Source of the DNA: an uncultured Lachnospiraceae bacterium
Lineage (GTDB): Bacteria; Bacillota; Clostridia; Lachnospirales; Lachnospiraceae
Assembly (NCBI GenBank): GCA_910587635.1
Contig: CAJUNB010000040.1
Location: forward strand, 62,001 to 126,000
DNA length: 64,000 bases
Reading direction: 5' to 3'
Part shown: piece by piece, positions 58,040-64,000 of the stretch
Position numbering within the stretch: the stretch's first letter is position 1
Layout: each line of letters starts with the position of its first letter
Notes under the pieces: generated by a model
Databases searched by the model: none
The model's input: only the letters and a program-made list of their open reading frames with translations
Told to the model about the DNA's origin: nothing
Translations under genes and position numbers: made by a program

Positions 58040-59461
58040 TCAATTTGGTATAACATATACATTGATTTGATCACCGCCTTCTCCTGAGTCTTTTGCGATA
58101 CCATCTGGGCAGTCGTGGTTTTCATAGGGTGTTATTGTATTTTTATATGTTCCGAGCTTTAAAGAATTATTTTCGAAACTACAGGTTAATGAGTAAGTGG
58201 GAGCAGTTAATGGGCTTATACTCGAAAATATTAATTTATTATCGTGTGTAAAAGTGGGTCTATATTGATCTATTCCTATGTTAGATATTTCAGAAATAAC
58301 AGATTTTTGAAACTTCATAATGCCATCTGTACTATAATGCCAGGTTGTATATATGATTTTGTTTTCATTTTTTGATATAGATAGTATAATCCAGCTATTA
58401 TCATCAATTTTAACGTTAGCATAATACTTGGTGTATGACATACTTGTATCAATTAGGCTATTTAAGAGTAAATATGTGTCAGATGGGAAAGGAGTTATAG
58501 ATTGTATTATTTCTTCAGACAATGTATCATATAAATATAATGTACAGGATTTTTCTTCATTCGAGACAGATTCATAAATAATGTATCCTATATACTTTAT
58601 ATCGTTGTTTTCAAAAACCATACCTCCGTTACTACTTGTTTCTACAGCAGTGCTAAATATATTGTATGAAGTTCCATAAGATTTTATTATTTTAAATTCA
58701 ACGACAGAAGAGTAGTCCTCATTTAACGTCACTACAATAAAATCAACACAATTATGAAAATAACTTTGATTTTGATTTGCACCAGCTTTTTTCTTATTTG
58801 TTGATATAAAATACAATTTTTGATTGTCATTTCCTATATATGATATAGTCCCGCTATAAAATGTATTACTTGAATAAATATGATACTCGATATACTTCTC
58901 ATTGATATTATGTATATTATTATGATCTGATATATCAATGAATTCGAACCTAATAGAATATATACCAGTAAAATATGTCATGATTACATTGTTGGATAAT
59001 CTATAAAAATTGTTTTCTGAGCGTACACTAAAATGTGTAATATTAATAATAGAATTGTTTTCTGTATCTACAGAAAAAGTAAATATACTTTTATTTGTAA
59101 CTCTGGCAATAAATAGGTTATCTCTTATTTTTATAATATTTTGAATGGACTCTTCGGCATAACCATAAATAACATTAATAATTTCATCTGTATACGTAAA
59201 TAAAACAATACGCCCTGTACCACTGGCTACAGTTCCTGTGCTAAAATCAACAGCAACATATAAATTACCTGAAATATGATTAACGCTACATAATCTATGC
59301 AATCCACCATCTAAATACACGTTTTCTGCTGGTATATGGATTCTACTTACAAAATCTCCGGCGTTGATTGAACTTCCTTTTTCAACTTGCATTTTCTTGA
59401 TTTCTGTATTTATATCCATACTGCCTTTGGCAGTATGGATTATATTTGTCCTTCCTCTCAT
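58040..59461 (-). CDS. Phage tail fibre-like beta-propeller protein, short paralogue
   Basis: 473 residues with GAGGAG before the ATG, overlapping the upstream gene by ATGA. After KGSSINAGDFV near residue 30 the protein is a long series of beta-strand blocks (NLYVAVDFSTG, LFIARVTNKS, KLYFISTNKK), suggesting a propeller or beta-prism fibre. The C-terminus GIAKDSGEGGDQINVYV is a short beta module also ending its larger neighbour. Very AT-rich coding compared with the tail gene at 61271. A receptor-binding role is likely. Confidence 0.65.
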   Translation of the reverse strand: MRGRTNIIHTAKGSMDINTEIKKMQVEKGSSINAGDFVSRIHIPAENVYLDGGLHRLCSVNHISGNLYVAVDFSTGTVASGTGRIVLFTYTDEIINVIYGYAEESIQNIIKIRDNLFIARVTNKSIFTFSVDTENNSIINITHFSVRSENNFYRLSNNVIMTYFTGIYSIRFEFIDISDHNNIHNINEKYIEYHIYSSNTFYSGTISYIGNDNQKLYFISTNKKKAGANQNQSYFHNCVDFIVVTLNEDYSSVVEFKIIKSYGTSYNIFSTAVETSSNGGMVFENNDIKYIGYIIYESVSNEEKSCTLYLYDTLSEEIIQSITPFPSDTYLLLNSLIDTSMSYTKYYANVKIDDNSWIILSISKNENKIIYTTWHYSTDGIMKFQKSVISEISNIGIDQYRPTFTHDNKLIFSSISPLTAPTYSLTCSFENNSLKLGTYKNTITPYENHDCPDGIAKDSGEGGDQINVYVIPN

Positions 59462-61233
59462 ATAGCAGCACTCTCCTCCTCTGCAGATAGAATGTTTTTG
59501 GCAGGAACATATACATTTATCAGTTCTCCAGATTCTCCATCGTCTTTGGCGATACCAATGGGATTACTTCCATCCAAATATTCTTTTACAAAATTTTCTG
59601 CAGTGTTTTGTATTATAAATTCATTTGTTACTTCATCAAACAGATAAGTAATATATTTTCCATTCCATATGAAAACGATGTAATTTCTATTTTTAAAAAA
59701 CGCTGGATTTGTAGTTATATAAGTATGAGTATTTAATGTTTTACTTTTTGAATAATATTCTATTCTATTTTCTACAGTATCGTACTTTATGAGATTATAA
59801 CTGTTGGAACAGAGTATCGCCCATAAATTTTCTAATATATTTATACAATTCCCATTATTCCAGGATGTAACTCCATCGTTTTCTATTGTGGTTCCATCTG
59901 ATTTTATTGTACGTACATTGATCAGTTCTTTTGTTTTTAAATTGTAAAAATATGTTTTTATTTCTATCAGTGTAGTTCCATTCTCCTGGTATTTTTGTAT
60001 TGCAAAGGAGGATATTTTATTAGTATTATCCTCAAAAAAGATAATATTTTTATTGTTGTTTCTAAAATGATATGTGCTGTTATTACGTAATGGGTTTCCA
60101 TAAGTCTTAATGACATTTTTTGTGAAAGTAGTAACATTTTCATTAAAAACAAATTCTATTAATTGGACATAATAAGAATATTCTTCTGTATTTTCAGTTT
60201 TCTGCTGTGAAAGAAAATAGAATTTATTCTCATAAAATCCTACAAAATAGTTTGTACACCAGTACATCTCTTCAAAATTATATTTTTTCTTGGAACCAGT
60301 ATAACTATATTCATAAGGAAGTTCCGGATCTTCATTAAGGAAAATATCATAAAAATTAAAATCAATCCAGGCTTCTCTTCCTCCTATATTGCTATAATTT
60401 CTAATAGCAACTACTTTATTGTCTGATATTTTATATATTTCATAAAATTCATTCGGATCTTTTTGATTAAATAATGATTCTTTTATTTCAAACGTATGGG
60501 CTTCGGTATTGACAGTGAACAAAAATCCATAATCATCCATTCCATAATTTAAGAATAGTCCATCGTCATTTAATTTAATGATTTTACAAGAGTCTGTGTT
60601 ATGCGTATAAACAATATCTATCGTTTTGTTTACATACTGAAATAAAACGATATGATTATCATCGTTTTTTATGCCCACATATAGATTTTCATTTACATTG
60701 ATAATATTTTTTAATCCAATCCCATCAGGAAGTGTCTTTTCATTATTTTCTACAGTCAATAATTCTACAAAATCTCCAGAATTGATGGAGTTACTTTCAG
60801 CTACTTTATATGGTTTTATATCACCATTAATCATAAATGGTTCAGAGATGATATGAATTATACTGACTTTAATGGTTGCTTTTATAGTTCCTTCTGGAGT
60901 GTTTTCTGCAGTTAATTCCAGTTTGCCATCATAAGATTCCACGGATATATTTGCTTTATCTGCAAAAGATACTGTGTCGCTTGTGAAATATACGTCAGCA
61001 ATACTGTTAGACTTTATTCTGTTGTCGTTTAATGTGCATATATTATTTGTATCAAATGTAAGTTTTTCCTGATCTATTAGTATAAAACTATTATCCCCCT
61101 GGGTTTGGTTTATATTATCTGAAATATTTTTCAAATTCCGATCAATGGTATCCATATTTTCATTGATCAGATTTATGTCTACTTTTTCATCGCCTTCCGG
61201 CTTATGCAATAAATAATTTTCTGTACTTAACAA
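59458..61233 (-). CDS. Phage tail fibre/baseplate-like protein, long paralogue
   Basis: 591 residues from a TTG start with GGAGG seven bases before it. The N-terminus NYLLHKPEGDEKVDINLINENMDTIDRNLKN is typical of phage fibre proteins that attach to a baseplate. Residues 50-130 form an Ig-like beta region. From about 150 it parallels the gene at 58040: SNSINSGDFVELL, NLYVGIKNDDN, then the shared end GIAKDDGESGELINVYVP. The shorter paralogue thus lacks the attachment domain. Confidence 0.72.
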   Translation of the reverse strand: MLSTENYLLHKPEGDEKVDINLINENMDTIDRNLKNISDNINQTQGDNSFILIDQEKLTFDTNNICTLNDNRIKSNSIADVYFTSDTVSFADKANISVESYDGKLELTAENTPEGTIKATIKVSIIHIISEPFMINGDIKPYKVAESNSINSGDFVELLTVENNEKTLPDGIGLKNIINVNENLYVGIKNDDNHIVLFQYVNKTIDIVYTHNTDSCKIIKLNDDGLFLNYGMDDYGFLFTVNTEAHTFEIKESLFNQKDPNEFYEIYKISDNKVVAIRNYSNIGGREAWIDFNFYDIFLNEDPELPYEYSYTGSKKKYNFEEMYWCTNYFVGFYENKFYFLSQQKTENTEEYSYYVQLIEFVFNENVTTFTKNVIKTYGNPLRNNSTYHFRNNNKNIIFFEDNTNKISSFAIQKYQENGTTLIEIKTYFYNLKTKELINVRTIKSDGTTIENDGVTSWNNGNCINILENLWAILCSNSYNLIKYDTVENRIEYYSKSKTLNTHTYITTNPAFFKNRNYIVFIWNGKYITYLFDEVTNEFIIQNTAENFVKEYLDGSNPIGIAKDDGESGELINVYVPAKNILSAEEESAAI

Positions 61234-61270
61234 TATCCGGCCTCCTATCCTGTTTAAAAAAGTATATAGT

Positions 61271-62968
61271 TTATTGGTTATGGTTATCTTCCTGATACAG
61301 TGGATAAAATCTCATTAACTGCCAGGTAGTCGTGGCGCCGCTCAGATCGTGGCTGATGGATTTGACGATGTATTGGCCTACTGCGGTTTGATCGCTTCTG
61401 CAATAGCTCACCTTTATGTTTACGTCTGCGAATGGACAGAGCTTTGTGGTGATGGAAATGGAATCGGTCAGTCTGCTGTTTTTCCAGTTTTCGTATTCGG
61501 CGCGGGCGAGAGCGAGAGAGTCGGAAGTAATATTTTCATAGTCGCCCCCTGTTTTCACATCCAATATTTCTCCGAGCTCCTGGACACAAAAGGGGCTGTC
61601 CGGGACCGTGGTAAGCTCTATGCTTTGGCAATGGTATTTGTCCATAAAGTATTCTTTGGAAAATACTTTTACAGTCGTTTGCTCTGAAGTGGTATAGTCT
61701 GTATCCGCGACATTGCCGCTTGTGAGGATGTTGATTCCGTGTGCCTGCCACTGTCCGAGAAAATAAGCGTAGGTTACGGTATTTTTTTCGATTCGTTTGT
61801 TTTTGATTTTGAATACATAGATTTGCTCTTTTTCCAGGATGTCCTGTGCGAGCGGGTTCTCATCGTTCTCATGGATGATCTGGATTTCTTCCAGGCCGTT
61901 GATCTTTAATTTACTGCCTGCTGAATTTGCGGCGGGAATTTTTACGGCAATACAATCCCCGTTATGGTATTTCTCTTTGTAGCCTTCTACGCTGCAGGAG
62001 TAGCAGTTATTATGGTAGGTACAGTTTTCGGTATAATAGTCCGCGTCCAGTACCTGTCCCCATACGCTGCATATATTTTTTACCTGGGTGAGATCGATAT
62101 TGGTATCTTCCGAAATGAGAATCTTTTGTAAGAAATCATTGTCAAAGGTGACATCATCGTGATAGCAGCTTGGAATCATTTTACAGATAAAAACGCCGTT
62201 TTCGTCAAAGTACATTTCATAATTGGGGTATAAATCCCGAAAGGCAGTGAGAATGGAAAGAACGCTGCACCCTGCCGAAAATTCCTGGTCGTAGGGGATT
62301 GCGTTCCATGTTTCCATATAGGTTCCGTCTTTCACTTGTACCTTTGAGCTTTCTCTGTACTCCAGATAATCGGCGTTGTAGTCCGGCATTCCCTTAAATT
62401 CGCCGATATCGTCTATTTCATATTCTGTCATTTTTCCAAGCTGAGTGAGAGTGGTAATGATGGCATCCCTGATGTAATGATATTTGATCACTTCTCCGGT
62501 CTCTTTGTCTTCTTCATATGCCGGGTATACGATCTGCAGATCCCCCAACTGGCCGTTTTTCGTACCGTCCAGTTTGGTCATCAGGTCGGAACAATTGATC
62601 GTGATCTGATTCGTCGTTCCATCATAGGAAACAGACGTATTTGACAGAATATAATCGCCCTGTTTGTACCAATACCACAGGTTTTGCACTCTGTCTAAGA
62701 TAGCGATTTCCATTTTAAAAATCCTGTTCATCCACAGGATGCCATCCTTATCTACGATCAGGTATTTATTTTTTAACGGAATGGCAGTGATAGAACAGGT
62801 TCTTCTGATATCGGACTCCGCATTGATATTTTCTGTGCCGTTTATGACGCCGCATTCCAATTCTCCGATATAGTCGCCGTTTCTTTCATCATATATTTTT
62901 ATTTTTAACCTTATGTCAATGATGTTCTGTTTGATTATTTTAAAATCCTGTGTGTTTATTTGTATCAT
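61271..62968 (-). CDS. Phage tail protein, DUF5048-like
   Basis: 565 residues; the start at 62968 overlaps the preceding stop (ATGA) with GAGGAG upstream. It opens IKQNIIDIRLKIKIYDERNGDYIGELECG and has blocks such as GDYILSNTSVSYDGTTNQITINCSDLMTKLDG and GCSVLSILTAFRDLYPNYEMYFDENG, which I associate with DUF5048 tail or baseplate hub proteins of Firmicutes phages. Several Cys (CTYHNNCYSCS) may bind metal. Codon use is more GC-rich than in the fibre genes. Confidence 0.7.
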   Translation of the reverse strand: MIQINTQDFKIIKQNIIDIRLKIKIYDERNGDYIGELECGVINGTENINAESDIRRTCSITAIPLKNKYLIVDKDGILWMNRIFKMEIAILDRVQNLWYWYKQGDYILSNTSVSYDGTTNQITINCSDLMTKLDGTKNGQLGDLQIVYPAYEEDKETGEVIKYHYIRDAIITTLTQLGKMTEYEIDDIGEFKGMPDYNADYLEYRESSKVQVKDGTYMETWNAIPYDQEFSAGCSVLSILTAFRDLYPNYEMYFDENGVFICKMIPSCYHDDVTFDNDFLQKILISEDTNIDLTQVKNICSVWGQVLDADYYTENCTYHNNCYSCSVEGYKEKYHNGDCIAVKIPAANSAGSKLKINGLEEIQIIHENDENPLAQDILEKEQIYVFKIKNKRIEKNTVTYAYFLGQWQAHGINILTSGNVADTDYTTSEQTTVKVFSKEYFMDKYHCQSIELTTVPDSPFCVQELGEILDVKTGGDYENITSDSLALARAEYENWKNSRLTDSISITTKLCPFADVNIKVSYCRSDQTAVGQYIVKSISHDLSGATTTWQLMRFYPLYQEDNHNQ

Positions 62969-63885
62969 CTGTTCCACCACTCCTCGGTAGCAGTAATGAA
63001 TCCTGCGTCATACAGATCTTTTTCCGATTCCATAGAACCGACTTCCGTACAGGTAAAACTGAGCTTTCTGTTTTGATAATCATCGGTTGCGGTGTCCGTT
63101 GGGGGAGTCGTAACATAGATAAGCCATATATTGCCGTCCATGCTTTTTAGAATCTTTGTTTTTCCGTTACGCAGGAACCGTTTTGCTCCATTGTTATAAT
63201 GGATTCGTTTCCGGTCATCGTCCGGTATGATTTCACAGCCGTCCTCGCCCGTCGGGAAGAACTGTGCGTTTACCGTGATTTCCTCATAGTTTGCTTCTGT
63301 GTTTCTTACGATTGTCGGATATGTGTCGTACATCGTAGTGATGGTCTGTTGGGGGACGACGGAGGTGTTATCGAGATAATTGTCCGTCAGATAGGTACTC
63401 CATACTTCGTCCTTATCTGCAAGCATCAGGGTATTCGTTTTCACCTCAACATTGCATACAAAATAAAAACCTTCCACACCGTTGATAATAGGTACGACAG
63501 CATACTGATACCCGCAATTCGGCGTGGCCGTCACATCGATATTTTTGATATTGAAATCCTTGATGGTTTCCACTTTCAACGCCTCTAAGGTAATCCATTT
63601 GAAATCCCCTGTTTTTTTCCGTTTGATGATGATGTGGGAGACGGTATCCAGATTCCAATTCACATTTCCCGCAGACAGATTTCCGTTGAATTTTGCATGT
63701 AAAATCGTATCAAAATCCCATTCCTGAGGTATGGTTACGCCCAGTTCTTCCGTGGTATTTTTGGTTACCCGGAGATCGTCAAATTCTCCGTTGGACAATT
63801 CTATTCTGGTTATGTTGTCGATAGCGGTAGGGGTACAGGTGACAGACATCATATCTGCACAGAGCATACTTCCCATAAATATCAT
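62965..63885 (-). CDS. Phage distal-tail-like structural protein
   Basis: 306 residues, with GGAGG before the ATG at 63885. It is mainly beta, with IELSNGEFDDLRVTKNTTEELG near the start, DWKWITLEALKV-like strands (DFKWITLEALKVETIKDFN) and WLIYVTTPPTDTATDDYQNRKLSFTCTEVG near the end. Position directly before the DUF5048 gene and the fold impression suggest a distal tail protein. Both gene ends overlap neighbours by ATGA. Confidence 0.6.
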   Translation of the reverse strand: MIFMGSMLCADMMSVTCTPTAIDNITRIELSNGEFDDLRVTKNTTEELGVTIPQEWDFDTILHAKFNGNLSAGNVNWNLDTVSHIIIKRKKTGDFKWITLEALKVETIKDFNIKNIDVTATPNCGYQYAVVPIINGVEGFYFVCNVEVKTNTLMLADKDEVWSTYLTDNYLDNTSVVPQQTITTMYDTYPTIVRNTEANYEEITVNAQFFPTGEDGCEIIPDDDRKRIHYNNGAKRFLRNGKTKILKSMDGNIWLIYVTTPPTDTATDDYQNRKLSFTCTEVGSMESEKDLYDAGFITATEEWWNR

Positions 63886-64000
63886 GTCTGCTCGCCTCCA
63901 ATCCATATATCGTATTTATTTTCCGCCAGGTATCCAGGTTCTTCGTTTCTGTAAAATACGGTGACGTCGTCTTTATCGATACGCACCACGCCAGGTTCTC
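63882..64000 (-). CDS. 3' end of a phage tail gene (partial)
   Basis: The minus-strand frame entering from the right edge is open for about 38 codons and ends with TGA overlapping the next start. It encodes VVRIDKDDVTVFYRNEE and then GYLAENKYDIWIGGEQT at the terminus. The last part resembles the C-terminus of the protein at 57681-58025. Nothing more can be said from the fragment. Confidence 0.6.
   Translation of the reverse strand, partial: EPGVVRIDKDDVTVFYRNEEPGYLAENKYDIWIGGEQT

Larger units (their letters stand above)
55846..64000 (-). mobile_element. Prophage (or phage-derived) tail and host-recognition module, cut by window end
   Basis: Nine full genes and one partial gene run leftwards with phage-like spacing and ATGA overlaps. 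Products include a distal-tail-like protein, a DUF5048 tail protein, two related fibre-like proteins and a glycine-rich adhesin. No integrase, lysis gene, capsid gene or attachment site is visible in the window, so the left limit is put at the rny terminator and the right limit is unknown. Confidence 0.75.

Overview
The window looks like chromosomal DNA of a gut-type member of the Lachnospiraceae (Clostridia, Bacillota); the genus cannot be fixed from sequence alone. The main evidence is the housekeeping order yicC-remA-gmk-rpoZ-rimO-pgsA-cinA-(zinc-ribbon membrane protein)-recA-recX-rny, together with strong GGAGG ribosome binding sites, a GAAC-N4-GTTC LexA box on recA and an RqcH-type NFACT protein.

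Region 1 (1-23223) is one long, same-strand, visibly AT-rich surface-glycan or glycosylation locus. Genes overlap or sit a few bases apart. It encodes an N-acetyltransferase, a CDP-glycerol-transferase-like/beta-propeller fusion, two radical SAM/SPASM-like enzymes, two class II asparagine-synthase-like amidotransferases, two sugar N-formyltransferases, two cytoplasmic polysaccharide-deacetylase-like proteins, three NAD-dependent epimerases/dehydratases, a WbqC-family protein, a methyltransferase, an SGNH hydrolase, a UDP-GlcNAc 2-epimerase, a GT-B glycosyltransferase, a tandem pair of putative glycosyltransferases and a GT32. Three unrelated enzymes in it carry the same Rossmann-like N-terminal module. 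No flippase, polymerase or exporter is visible, so the locus continues upstream or feeds protein glycosylation.

Region 2 (23224-32251) begins where base composition shifts. A pentulose-phosphate epimerase, an IspD/TarI-like cytidylyltransferase and a TarJ-like polyol dehydrogenase form a probable CDP-polyol (CDP-ribitol-like) supply unit. After these come rqcH on the minus strand, two secreted proteins (a DUF5722 glycosidase-like protein and an SH3/SGNH hydrolase) and glpK.

Region 3 (32252-40374) is a carbohydrate-use cassette: a divergent LacI-family repressor with perfect palindromic operators, a sugar-binding lipoprotein and two permeases (no ATPase), a GH32 beta-fructosidase and a GH13 amylosucrase-like enzyme. 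The LacI/ABC block is bracketed by two inverted copies of a composite structured repeat.

Region 4 (40375-55762) holds housekeeping genes: rluF, ligA, metA (acetyl-CoA type by its Glu111), a tRNA-Pro with an unusual AGG anticodon, a DUF1349 protein, then the yicC-to-rny block. A second kind of long imperfect palindrome lies in front of recA.

Region 5 (55846-64000, minus strand, cut by the window end) is the distal structural module of a prophage or phage-derived element: a distal-tail-like protein, a DUF5048 tail protein, two related fibre-like proteins, several small proteins and a glycine-rich adhesin. It ends directly against rny with no lysis genes or integrase in view.
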